This document shows, in pieces, positions 9,385-17,657 of a DNA stretch of 64,000 nt (its first letter is position 1; each line of letters opens with the position of its first letter). The stretch covers positions 2,914,001-2,978,000 of the forward strand of contig NZ_CP008849.1 in the NCBI RefSeq assembly GCF_000730385.1, in the 5' to 3' direction. The notes under the pieces were generated by a model. It was not told where the DNA came from. It was given only the letters and a program-made list of their open reading frames with translations, and did no database searches. Origin of the DNA: Alteromonas australica (GTDB lineage Bacteria; Pseudomonadota; Gammaproteobacteria; Enterobacterales; Alteromonadaceae). The position numbers and the translations under genes were made by a program.

Positions 9385-10250
9385 TGTCTATCCCATCGTT
9401 CCTTGCGTTCTTTTTGCTGCTTCCTAGCTCGCCACATCGCTTGTCTCCAGCGGTACTGGATTTGAATCTCTCCAATAATTTTCTGATGCCATTTAAAATA
9501 AAACAACTGAAGTTTAGATAATTTTACAGGCTGGCCAATTTTTTTATAACCCAGTTTTTCTAGCAAGTCGCCCGCAACATTTTCAACGACATCAATCTCA
9601 AATTGAGACAATTTAAACTTCCACTTCTCGGACAGTGTTTTATCCGGTTTTTTAAATGTATGAACATTTTCTCGCTGAACGTTGTAATAGCTGGCTTGCT
9701 TGTCGTATTCAAGCATTTCCGGGGCAAGTGAACATTCCAAAAACTGACAAACTTGTTCAAGTGTAGGTTTAAAGTTTGTAACGATATCTTCATAGCGTAT
9801 AAACAAAAAGTTTTCAGGCATTTCAGACATAAATTCAAGCTGTTGCTCGACTTCGCGCTTCCATCGCTGTGCACCATAATAGGCGTTTGTACCTAGCCCC
9901 CATTTGTTCTCCATATAGGAGTTTGTTACACCGCGCCCATCGCGAACAATAATAATGAACTTAGACGCTGGTAGAAAATTGCGCAATACATCAATATATT
10001 CAGTTAATTGAGGATCTTTTAGCCCCCAAATTGGGGCGGCTTTCACCAAATTCGCTAACTCTGAACCATTCTCAATGTAAACCTGTTTTTCTATTCCCTT
10101 GATAACCGCTTCAGTTGACGAAGAGTCCTCAAAGACCTTGGGCAAATCAAGTTCGTTTTGAATAAATACTTCAGGGTGTGCTGATAGAATTCTGGTTAAC
10201 AATGTTGTCCCAGAACGCTGCGTTCCCATGATAAATAAAGGCGATAACAT
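9381..10250 (-). CDS. Sulfotransferase family protein, EPS-associated
   Basis: 289 residues with the sulfotransferase 5'-phosphosulfate loop at the N-terminus (FIMGTQRSGTTLLTRIL, residues 6-22). A 3'-phosphate segment follows at FIIIVRDGRGVTNSYM. The C-terminus is strongly basic (MWRARKQQKERKERWDR), possibly for membrane association. It belongs to the larger heparan-sulfotransferase-like group rather than being a close copy of the sulfotransferase at 2938-3942. It is embedded in the glycosyltransferase operon with a 4-bp overlap to the SGNH gene. Sulfation of the EPS from PAPS is the likely role; the exact acceptor is unknown. Confidence 0.85.
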   Translation of the reverse strand: MLSPLFIMGTQRSGTTLLTRILSAHPEVFIQNELDLPKVFEDSSSTEAVIKGIEKQVYIENGSELANLVKAAPIWGLKDPQLTEYIDVLRNFLPASKFIIIVRDGRGVTNSYMENKWGLGTNAYYGAQRWKREVEQQLEFMSEMPENFLFIRYEDIVTNFKPTLEQVCQFLECSLAPEMLEYDKQASYYNVQRENVHTFKKPDKTLSEKWKFKLSQFEIDVVENVAGDLLEKLGYKKIGQPVKLSKLQLFYFKWHQKIIGEIQIQYRWRQAMWRARKQQKERKERWDRQ

Positions 10251-10266
10251 CTTAAAAACTCTCTAG

Positions 10267-11061
10267 TTACTTTAGATTATTCATTGAGAAAGATTGCAAC
10301 AAGGATGGAGAATACTTCATACCTTTGATGAATGGTTTAATCTTTGCTTTTGCGACTTTCCACCAATTATCTCGCCATCTATCACTTATGTTATCACCAG
10401 AGGCCAATACATAGCCTAAGATTGGAGCTCCAATCACAATATAAGGTGCTGCTGCCTCTTGTTCAAAAAAATTGCGTATTTGCATATGCGGATATCGCGC
10501 CCATGGAATAAAGCCAATAGACTCCAGCGTAGGCTTTGTAGGGATATCCAATAGCTCATCACACAATACAGAAGTTGACCCACAAAGCTGACTCATTTCT
10601 TGGCATGGTATTGCTCTACGTACGTCGTGGTATAAAAGGTAGCCCCCGTCGATTACAGCGCCAGACTTATCATCAACTAAATTGAGTACCGTTGAAACAA
10701 AATTTCTCGATAACAAATCGTCAGAATCTAAAGCATACCAGTGGGTAACACCACTGTTTACCAATGCACTCATAGCAAAAGCAATTTTTAAATTCTTATC
10801 TTGAATCAACTTATTGTGATTGAAGTCAGGTGCGTTTCGGTCCGGTGGCAAAAAATCAACTTTGACGACCTTCAATTTAGGAAATAAATCCTCAATTTCC
10901 TGGGGAATTTCGTGACCAGCAACGGCTACCACGAAACTATCGTTGTCTTGAGCATAAACCGATCTAAGCGTTGAAATAAGCGAGTTAACGGTTACTTTCC
11001 AACACTTAGAGATAGCTTTTGATTTTAGAGGTATAACAATGCCAAGCTTCAATTTTTCCAT
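10267..11061 (-). CDS. GT-A (GT2-like) glycosyltransferase
   Basis: 264 residues starting KLGIVIPLKSKA, with the metal-binding DXD-type segment WYALDSDDLLSRNFV near residue 115. This is the hallmark of GT-A glycosyltransferases, although the N-terminal half is divergent from typical GT2 enzymes. It probably transfers one sugar in the cytoplasm during repeat-unit assembly. Its start codon lies inside the 3' end of the flippase gene (13-bp overlap), indicating coupling. Sugar and linkage cannot be predicted. Confidence 0.72.
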   Translation of the reverse strand: MEKLKLGIVIPLKSKAISKCWKVTVNSLISTLRSVYAQDNDSFVVAVAGHEIPQEIEDLFPKLKVVKVDFLPPDRNAPDFNHNKLIQDKNLKIAFAMSALVNSGVTHWYALDSDDLLSRNFVSTVLNLVDDKSGAVIDGGYLLYHDVRRAIPCQEMSQLCGSTSVLCDELLDIPTKPTLESIGFIPWARYPHMQIRNFFEQEAAAPYIVIGAPILGYVLASGDNISDRWRDNWWKVAKAKIKPFIKGMKYSPSLLQSFSMNNLK

Positions 11062-12500
11062 GCGAAATAGTAAACCTCTAAACGTTTAAATATTTTATTA
11101 AAAAAATGAAATCTGTTGAAAAATGAAAGATACATCACAACCAGATACATAAAATAACACGCCATGAATATGGCTACACTAAATATCACATGCAACGAAA
11201 AATAACTTTCAATAAAAAACATAGTTAATGTAGCAAACGACACTGAAGCCAAAATAGGGCTGACCGAAAGGAAAATACATTTAAAATCAATATTTGCAAC
11301 GCGACAAGAAAACCCAATCGCTAGACATAGCGTGAAGAGACTAATTATGCTTCGAGCTAGCACAAAATCACTGAGTACTGGTTCAAAAGACAAAATAAGA
11401 AAAGTGATGACAGTGAGAAAAAAGCTCATTGAATCAATAATAAATATCGGTTTAGAAACACCTTTAGAAATAATAATGTTGCTGAAAAAGATCATCATCG
11501 AAAAAGAAAAAACAAAGAGTGACATCACTTGCATAAGCTCACCGGTGACCTCCCACCCATCACCTAACACTAATTGGACGAGAGGAACTGAAAACAGAGC
11601 TATACCAAAAGAAAGAGGAATGATTATAAACGCCAGTGCAAAAAGCGTGACACAGAATTTATCAATAAACTCATCATTTTTTTTGTGACCAACTTTTGAA
11701 AAAGCACTGATCAGCGGCTCCATAGCTGGGTTGATGACCTCTTGACTGGCCATCATTGACAAGTTTCTTGCAACGTGAAAAAAGCCCAATGACTCGACAG
11801 GAAATAGTTTAGAGATCCAAATTGCGTCAATTTGTCCTTTTACCGCAGAGACCATACTCTTGAGCATGATCCATTTTGAAAACGTCCACTGCTTTGCGAC
11901 ATTAGTAAAATCGAATTTTGGTCTATAACTACAGAAATAATATGTGCCTAGCATCATTATCACATTTGATAGCAAGTCTGCGATTATGAGTGCCCAATAG
12001 CTTTGATAAAAATACGCAATGGAGATACAAACAACTGTAGACGATAACTTTTGAATAATTCCAATATAAAATATTGATTTATAATTAAAACTTTTCTTCT
12101 GCAAATGGATCCCTGGGTTATTCAGGGATTTAACAATGAGGTTAAATGAAACGACAATAAAGGCAAGACGAATGCTTGGGTCACCGTAAAAGTGGGCTAA
12201 AAATTCTGAACATGCCACCAGTACAATAAAAAGGCTCCCCTTAATTAGGAAATCCAAACTCCAACTTGAATTCAAATCAACGTCATCAACTTTGTCTAGT
12301 TGCAGTATGTATTGGAGAGCACCTGTTGACGCTATTTTCTCAAATATGAAAAGAACAATTGTCAGGATAGCAGCCACACCAAAGTCATAAGGGTCTAGCA
12401 GTCTAGCGAGAACAATCAAACTGAACACAGAGAGAAATCGCTTGATTAAATTGAGTGCCGTAATAATCCCTGAGCTTTTTGCTATATCGAAGAAAATCAT
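11049..12500 (-). CDS. Wzx-type polysaccharide flippase
   Basis: About 483 residues forming some 12-14 hydrophobic helices, of the oligosaccharide flippase (MATE/MOP) superfamily. The N-terminal segment with FLSVFSLIVLARLLDPYDFG is typical of this family. It should move the undecaprenyl-linked repeat unit to the periplasm for polymerisation. I place the start at the ATG at 12500, which overlaps the upstream stop as ATGA, rather than at a TTG five codons earlier. Base composition is clearly AT-rich compared with the flanking conserved genes, as expected of strain-specific EPS genes. Confidence 0.88.
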   Translation of the reverse strand: MIFFDIAKSSGIITALNLIKRFLSVFSLIVLARLLDPYDFGVAAILTIVLFIFEKIASTGALQYILQLDKVDDVDLNSSWSLDFLIKGSLFIVLVACSEFLAHFYGDPSIRLAFIVVSFNLIVKSLNNPGIHLQKKSFNYKSIFYIGIIQKLSSTVVCISIAYFYQSYWALIIADLLSNVIMMLGTYYFCSYRPKFDFTNVAKQWTFSKWIMLKSMVSAVKGQIDAIWISKLFPVESLGFFHVARNLSMMASQEVINPAMEPLISAFSKVGHKKNDEFIDKFCVTLFALAFIIIPLSFGIALFSVPLVQLVLGDGWEVTGELMQVMSLFVFSFSMMIFFSNIIISKGVSKPIFIIDSMSFFLTVITFLILSFEPVLSDFVLARSIISLFTLCLAIGFSCRVANIDFKCIFLSVSPILASVSFATLTMFFIESYFSLHVIFSVAIFMACYFMYLVVMYLSFFNRFHFFNKIFKRLEVYYFAWKN

Positions 12501-13531
12501 TGCGACTTGTTCCAACTCGACTGTATTAATTTCACTAACTTTTTTACCATCAAACTAAATACGATCGAACCGTAGCCGAAATAGCTTTTTCTCGTTTGAG
12601 ACAGTGTTTGGTTTGCGAGATTTACGTATTGCTGTGCGATAGATTCTAGACTCCACATCTGCCTAGCCTTTGTGGATTGACTCGTTAGCATTTCATTTGT
12701 GAGAGGGAAGACAAAATCAGACATGGTGTAACAATCAAAGCCAAACTGGCGTATGTATTCAACCGCGTAATGCTCATCATTAACAAATACAGGAACGTCA
12801 TTAGCGAGGTAAACTTGCACTTTGGTCGGGGGTTTTGTTGAGTGATAAAAACGATCAGATTTAAAGTCTACTGCGAATGCCGAACGCTCAAAGGCTGCTC
12901 TTTGACTAGACTCACTCCACTGCTCAAAGCAATAGTTACCGATGAAGACCTTATCTTCCGTCACGTCAACGTCGTACACGTTATGACCTACTTCCCCCTC
13001 TGCAACAACGGAGTGCAACGACTTTTTCAAATGGTCTAGATCAGTTAAAAACACATGCGGAATTTGTGACAGGACTGGATATTTACTCAAATTGCGCAAA
13101 AGGTCAGGAATATAATCTACAACGCCAAGCCACATGTATCTGTTTTGTGGCTCTTTACGTTCTACGAGATATTTAACATAGTGATCTACATTTGAAACGT
13201 TCTCTGAGTCTATGAAGCGCTTTAGCAAGTCATTATGGACCGCAATCCTGTCAAAGAGTTTCAGTAACAAGGATGCGTCGTTAATGTGTTTCTCTGACTT
13301 AAAAAAATCAACAGGTATGTAGATTTTTCTGCTCTTCCAATTATTTACAAAAAAAGACAGTGGTGGCATCTCTTTGATTATAAAAACAAGACCATCAAAA
13401 CTTTTTGGAATTTCTTTAAAAGCTCTGAAATAAATAACATTATATTCATCCTTAAGCGTATCGAAGATATCCTTGGAAACCCAAGAAAAGCTTGGCTTAT
13501 CTGACTCTGGACCCACATATATGCTTTTCAA
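12497..13531 (-). CDS. Putative GT-B-type glycosyltransferase
   Basis: 344 residues, no family recognised with certainty. The C-terminal half has a GT-B-like donor-site pattern: FAVDFKSDRFYHSTKPPTKV followed by QVYLANDVPVFVNDE, similar to the TKP-x-TKL...G-x-PVI segment of some capsule glycosyltransferases. No signal peptide or membrane helix is seen. The start appears to be a TTG at 13531, four bases after the previous stop; no in-frame ATG lies near it, so translation is probably coupled. Position between the flippase gene and two other glycosyltransferase genes supports a role in repeat-unit synthesis. Confidence 0.55.
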   Translation of the reverse strand: MKSIYVGPESDKPSFSWVSKDIFDTLKDEYNVIYFRAFKEIPKSFDGLVFIIKEMPPLSFFVNNWKSRKIYIPVDFFKSEKHINDASLLLKLFDRIAVHNDLLKRFIDSENVSNVDHYVKYLVERKEPQNRYMWLGVVDYIPDLLRNLSKYPVLSQIPHVFLTDLDHLKKSLHSVVAEGEVGHNVYDVDVTEDKVFIGNYCFEQWSESSQRAAFERSAFAVDFKSDRFYHSTKPPTKVQVYLANDVPVFVNDEHYAVEYIRQFGFDCYTMSDFVFPLTNEMLTSQSTKARQMWSLESIAQQYVNLANQTLSQTRKSYFGYGSIVFSLMVKKLVKLIQSSWNKSQ

Positions 13532-13535
13532 AACT

Positions 13536-14414
13536 TTACTCGTTATAAGGAAATAAGGTATGTGTCGTTGATTTTTTCTTTGTATTAGGGTGTCCCATAT
13601 AAAATAAGGCCTTTACAAATACCTCAAATACAAAAGAGATAGTCAACCTAGATTTATACGTTTTTAAGAACTGAATTAATCCCAATAAAGCGCCCAACTT
13701 TCGGTAAAAAATTGTCTGTAGTGTGAAATCCCATAACCGTTCTCGTACCCTAAACATAGAAATATATTGTGCACCACCGGCAGATACACCTGAAAGATCA
13801 TGCTCTAATATACCTCCCACGTAATAACGATCAAAATTTATCGATTTAAGCCTGTAAAAAAGTGTCGTATCAACACCATATATATTAAATCTATGGTCAA
13901 AAACATCCCCAAACTTGCACTTTAATCGCCTTATCGTGTCCTCTTTAATCAATAAACCACTCAATATAGAAACGACTGAAAGTTCACTCAACTCACCGTT
14001 AAAGTCGCCAGCAACCTTATTGACTTTGGGATATCTACGCTGGTTCAATGAAACAATGCTGGGCAGAAAGACTTCTCTGTCGCCTTTCATAAAATCGTTA
14101 ACAGATAAGACATATTCTTGAGTGACAAAGGTATCATCATCGAAATATATATTCGCGCATTCTTCATTCAGCATTGAGTTGTATACAAAGCTTAGAGGAC
14201 TATTTGAAAGATTTTCACAAACAACAAAATTTTTGAATGTCTGCGAATCGATGAAAGCAGCGACCTCATCTCTAATTGATGAAGGACCATTGTTCCAAAT
14301 ACATACAGTTATTTCAGTATCAAAAAACGAATCTATATTGTCTAATAAACTATTTACTGTCTTTGACTGGCATATTGCCTTGTTGTACAAAACAATGACT
14401 ATGTTCAGCTTCAT
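13536..14414 (-). CDS. GT2-family glycosyltransferase
   Basis: 292 residues starting LNIVIVLYNKAICQSKTV, the classic GT2 N-terminal strand. ITVCIWNNGPS is the second strand, and the DXD-equivalent is NIYFDDDTFVTQEYV near residue 93. The C-terminus carries a hydrophobic, basic segment that may touch the membrane. It should add a sugar from a nucleotide donor at the cytoplasmic face. It overlaps the next upstream gene by 4 bp. The donor and acceptor are not predictable. Confidence 0.82.
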   Translation of the reverse strand: MKLNIVIVLYNKAICQSKTVNSLLDNIDSFFDTEITVCIWNNGPSSIRDEVAAFIDSQTFKNFVVCENLSNSPLSFVYNSMLNEECANIYFDDDTFVTQEYVLSVNDFMKGDREVFLPSIVSLNQRRYPKVNKVAGDFNGELSELSVVSILSGLLIKEDTIRRLKCKFGDVFDHRFNIYGVDTTLFYRLKSINFDRYYVGGILEHDLSGVSAGGAQYISMFRVRERLWDFTLQTIFYRKLGALLGLIQFLKTYKSRLTISFVFEVFVKALFYMGHPNTKKKSTTHTLFPYNE

Positions 14415-15160
14415 TTAACTAGTTTTTTCTGTGGTAGAACAGCTAAAAGTAGCTTATTCAACTTTGCAGTTAATCGAACGCTTAGTTTATCAGGCCGATA
14501 AACTGCATGGGTTTTCTTAACGAAGTACTTCTGCTCTATTCTAGGATCGCTGATACCCAAATTATTCACTATTACGTTTGCAGTGCTGAGGCAGAATGTT
14601 AAAGAAAGTTGATCTCTCCTCGCATTGCCTAAATATTCTTTCCACCAAAGCTCCATAGCTCTCTTGAGGTCGCAAGAATGATGTCTGCGAAAAATAACAC
14701 TTGCTTCATACAACGCATTGCCTTGGAATCCATTCGCTTTGTATCTCGCCATTTGGGGAATAACCCGCCAAAAGTAGTCTAATCCGAGTTCGAGACACTC
14801 GGAAGCCTCAGAATAAACATCATCACGTTTATAATGTTTATAAAGTGCAATATCTTTTGATGCTAAAGCGTTATCTATTACGTCTTTAAGGGCTGAAACT
14901 ACCTGGATATTTCCATCTACGTACACGCTGCACTCGTACTGCGGAAACAAAAGATGAGGATGCATTTTTATGTATCGGTTTAAATCTTTATGACTTAGGC
15001 TGGATTCAGGCAGCTTCATCAAATTCCAACCTGGTGGTACTTCACCACTAAAAGCATTGTCGACGATTAATATATAGTCGACATCGCTTTCAGCTATATC
15101 AAGAGGAAGTAACTTGTCATAAGCACCAGTTATAACTGAGTACACTACATACGGCTTCAT
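14411..15160 (-). CDS. DUF616/TOD1-MUCI70-like putative glycosyltransferase
   Basis: About 249 residues. The pattern VVYSVITGAYDKL, then CSVYVDGNIQVVS, then IALYKHYKRDDVYSEA, matches the DUF616 family (TOD1/MUCI70), GT-A-like proteins thought to be glycosyltransferases of cell-surface glycans. The YVDGN triplet is a likely equivalent of the metal-binding DXD. I start it at the ATG at 15160, which has a good GAGG Shine-Dalgarno site, not at the TTG at 15193. It is the first gene of the variable glycosyltransferase block downstream of exosortase, separated from it by about 160 bp that show no further gene. Confidence 0.68.
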   Translation of the reverse strand: MKPYVVYSVITGAYDKLLPLDIAESDVDYILIVDNAFSGEVPPGWNLMKLPESSLSHKDLNRYIKMHPHLLFPQYECSVYVDGNIQVVSALKDVIDNALASKDIALYKHYKRDDVYSEASECLELGLDYFWRVIPQMARYKANGFQGNALYEASVIFRRHHSCDLKRAMELWWKEYLGNARRDQLSLTFCLSTANVIVNNLGISDPRIEQKYFVKKTHAVYRPDKLSVRLTAKLNKLLLAVLPQKKLVK

Positions 15161-15319
15161 TTTACCCTCGTTACATGTGACAACGTAGAACAAATGTCCG
15201 AATCAACATTTATTGGTTCACTGTTAATATTATATTGTTTTCGTGATAACTCGCTTGTTCATACAGGCAGGCACTCAAACGGCTACTTGTATAAGTTCAC
15301 TAATTTCCAAGTGTTCCAA

Positions 15320-16804
15320 TTATTCAATTGAATACGTTGTCTTTAGGCTATTCTTTGTCGCGGCCATTTCCAACGTATGCAAGGCACCAGAAAAGTTTGA
15401 TTTGCTATCAACCCCAAGTATTACTAGCTTTCCAGACGATGGTACACCTAATAAGACTAGCCATGTTTGGTATAACTTAGCTTCTAATTTACTGGTGAAA
15501 AGTCTGTCATTAATCTCGTACCAACTAGCATAATTGACATTACTTCCTGTAGGAGAAGTAATAGTGCGCACCTGCAACTGTTTTCCTAGTAGAGATAAAG
15601 AGCTGATTTCACTATTCAATAATGACCATCTTTGTTGCGTATATGGCTTATGTAAATCGGTAACAAGCTCGTTATCAATGCCACTAAACCAGGCTTCGTA
15701 GAGCACTGCGGTACAAGCGCCCTCTACTTCGAACATAGCCTTAGTGGTTTTATCAGGATTATTGAAGCTCGGAGTCAAGTTTATATCGTGTTGAAAACAC
15801 TGCTCGAGGCCAATCGTTTCTTGATCAAAATCATTGGGTTTTAGGTTGCCCAAAGCAGATTGAATAAAAGTGGACCACAACGAAAAACTCACAAGCAATA
15901 GACTAATCGACAAAACTTTTAATTGATGAATAGACCAATGACCCGCACTAGTCGTCATTTGAGCACTCTCATCAGTCCCTACTTTGTCTCGAATAAGCTC
16001 TCCAATACCAAGAAGGCAAACAATAACAAACGCAAAGAAAAACCATCCATAGATCAAATGGTCAGCGCCCGCCGCATGCTCCATATTGGTGTAATAAGCA
16101 ATCAGGATAATTCCATAAATGCGCACAATATTAGCGGCAACAGGGAACAAAAACGACAACAAAACAAAAAATATTTGTCTCTTGCGAGATTGCAAATTCA
16201 AGTATGTGTACAAGACCCCAATCACAATACTAGCGATAAAAAAGCTTACACCTGAACACGCTTCAGCGACCAAAAAACGACCTTGTGGAATTTCTAAATA
16301 CAGCCCGTTACGATAAAGCGGTATACCAGTTACTCGTAATAATGCGACAGCGCCATCTGCTGCAATTTCTTGCAAATAAGGGATAAGCTGTTCCCCCACC
16401 GGTATGCTAAACAACATAAATAACAATGGAAACACGATAACCCTGGCAGCCTTATGCCCGATGGCTAACCATATCAATGCAGGAAGAAGTACAAACGTTG
16501 CTGTGTGCATAAATAGTTGGATATCACCCGCCACGCCCACAATGTACAAAAAGCAGCTTGGGAAAATCACGATTAGAGGAAGCAATGAAATGTTTTTTTC
16601 AACAGCGATTAAGCGTGCGCGTCGAAGGTATATTAAGTAAAGCGAGGCTGGAATTATGAAGAAACCGTGATTAAAAATGTCATTCGTCCACCAGACCTGA
16701 GCAGCAGAGAATAATCCTTGATGGCAAAACAACAGCCAAAGTAACAATATAATTCCGACAGAGACGTATTGCTTTTTGTACTGCTTAATCACGCATTCCC
16801 TCAC
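15320..16804 (-). CDS. xrtA: Exosortase A fused to an EpsI domain
   Basis: 494 residues. Residues 1-290 are a polytopic exosortase with the three conserved catalytic residues: Cys183 in AEACSGVSFF, Arg228 in ANIVRIYG and His249 in ADHLIYGW. After a further hydrophobic segment, roughly residues 310-494 form a periplasmic EpsI-type domain (DUF3485), often a separate gene. Exosortase A cleaves PEP-CTERM sorting signals and is needed for EPS and floc formation in other bacteria. The GTG start overlaps the deacetylase stop by 4 bp. No PEP-CTERM substrate is seen in this window, so targets must lie elsewhere. Confidence 0.93.
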   Translation of the reverse strand: MRECVIKQYKKQYVSVGIILLLWLLFCHQGLFSAAQVWWTNDIFNHGFFIIPASLYLIYLRRARLIAVEKNISLLPLIVIFPSCFLYIVGVAGDIQLFMHTATFVLLPALIWLAIGHKAARVIVFPLLFMLFSIPVGEQLIPYLQEIAADGAVALLRVTGIPLYRNGLYLEIPQGRFLVAEACSGVSFFIASIVIGVLYTYLNLQSRKRQIFFVLLSFLFPVAANIVRIYGIILIAYYTNMEHAAGADHLIYGWFFFAFVIVCLLGIGELIRDKVGTDESAQMTTSAGHWSIHQLKVLSISLLLVSFSLWSTFIQSALGNLKPNDFDQETIGLEQCFQHDINLTPSFNNPDKTTKAMFEVEGACTAVLYEAWFSGIDNELVTDLHKPYTQQRWSLLNSEISSLSLLGKQLQVRTITSPTGSNVNYASWYEINDRLFTSKLEAKLYQTWLVLLGVPSSGKLVILGVDSKSNFSGALHTLEMAATKNSLKTTYSIE

Positions 16805-17652
16805 TTTTGTTCTTTGACAATGTCGTAAGTTCGACTAATTGTCTGCCACTTATAATCTTTAAGTAACTTGACTATCTTTGTTTCCATTCGAGACAGATTA
16901 ATGTAATGACGAAACTTGGACAGAAGCGAAGCGCCTTCAATGCGTGGCTGATCAGGATCTATCTCCCAAGGGTGGAAATAAAAATTATAAGGGTGAGGCT
17001 CTTCATTCATAAAACGCTGAATGCGCTTTTTAGATAGGCGATAAGGGTAAAGCCTAAAATAACCACCTCCACCTATACCGGTATTGGCGTTATTTTTACG
17101 TAGCGTTGGAATTGGAATTTCAATAATTCCCTCTGGCCTATCGTACTTAAACCTAGGCCATTCGGGCACGCCATATAAGTCGTGTTCTATAGGGTATGTA
17201 CTTGATGAGTAGATAAAACCTTGCTCTTTAAGTACGTCGTAAACCCAGGTGTTTGTGTCATTCACTGAAAAACTGGGGGCGCGATAGCCAATGACTTTCA
17301 CGCCGCCAATATCTTCCAAGATGGCTTTACTTTCTGCAACGTCACTAAACAGCTGTTCACGGGTCATCGTAGTCGCACGCTGATGCGCCAAGCCATGGCT
17401 AGCTAACTCATGACCTTCGCTAATCAAACGCTTAATTACATCAGGGCATCGCTGCGCTACCCAACCTAACGTAAAAAAGGTGGCTTTCACATCGTTCTCA
17501 GCAAATAAATCGAGCAACCGGTGGGTATTGTCCCCCACCCTCAGGCTAATGCTGTCCCAATCCTTTCTATCAATAACCCCTTCGAATGCTGAAACCTGAA
17601 AATAATCTTCTACATCCACTGTCATCGCATTTAGGCGATTGTCTAATTTCAT
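16801..17652 (-). CDS. Polysaccharide deacetylase, XrtA/PEP-CTERM-associated (DUF3473 type)
   Basis: 283 residues of the NodB-homology carbohydrate esterase fold. The first motif is AMTVDVEDYFQ with the catalytic and metal Asp residues, the second is the metal-binding pair His86/His90 in ELASHGLAHQ, and the third is GYRAPSFSV. The C-terminus, with PYNFYFHPWEIDPDQP, matches the DUF3473 extension typical of exosortase A loci. It probably removes N-acetyl groups from a sugar of the polymer or precursor. It sits between exosortase and the initiating sugar transferase in the operon. Confidence 0.92.
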   Translation of the reverse strand: MKLDNRLNAMTVDVEDYFQVSAFEGVIDRKDWDSISLRVGDNTHRLLDLFAENDVKATFFTLGWVAQRCPDVIKRLISEGHELASHGLAHQRATTMTREQLFSDVAESKAILEDIGGVKVIGYRAPSFSVNDTNTWVYDVLKEQGFIYSSSTYPIEHDLYGVPEWPRFKYDRPEGIIEIPIPTLRKNNANTGIGGGGYFRLYPYRLSKKRIQRFMNEEPHPYNFYFHPWEIDPDQPRIEGASLLSKFRHYINLSRMETKIVKLLKDYKWQTISRTYDIVKEQK

Positions 17653-17657
17653 AGCTT

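Noticed and set aside
11332..11688. Plus-strand open frame opposite the flippase
   Set aside because: Antisense of a membrane-protein gene; Lys/Ile-rich translation is typical of such shadows.
15243..15533. Plus-strand open frame opposite exosortase
   Set aside because: It overlaps the EpsI-domain coding region antisense, lacks a Shine-Dalgarno site and has no recognisable protein character.
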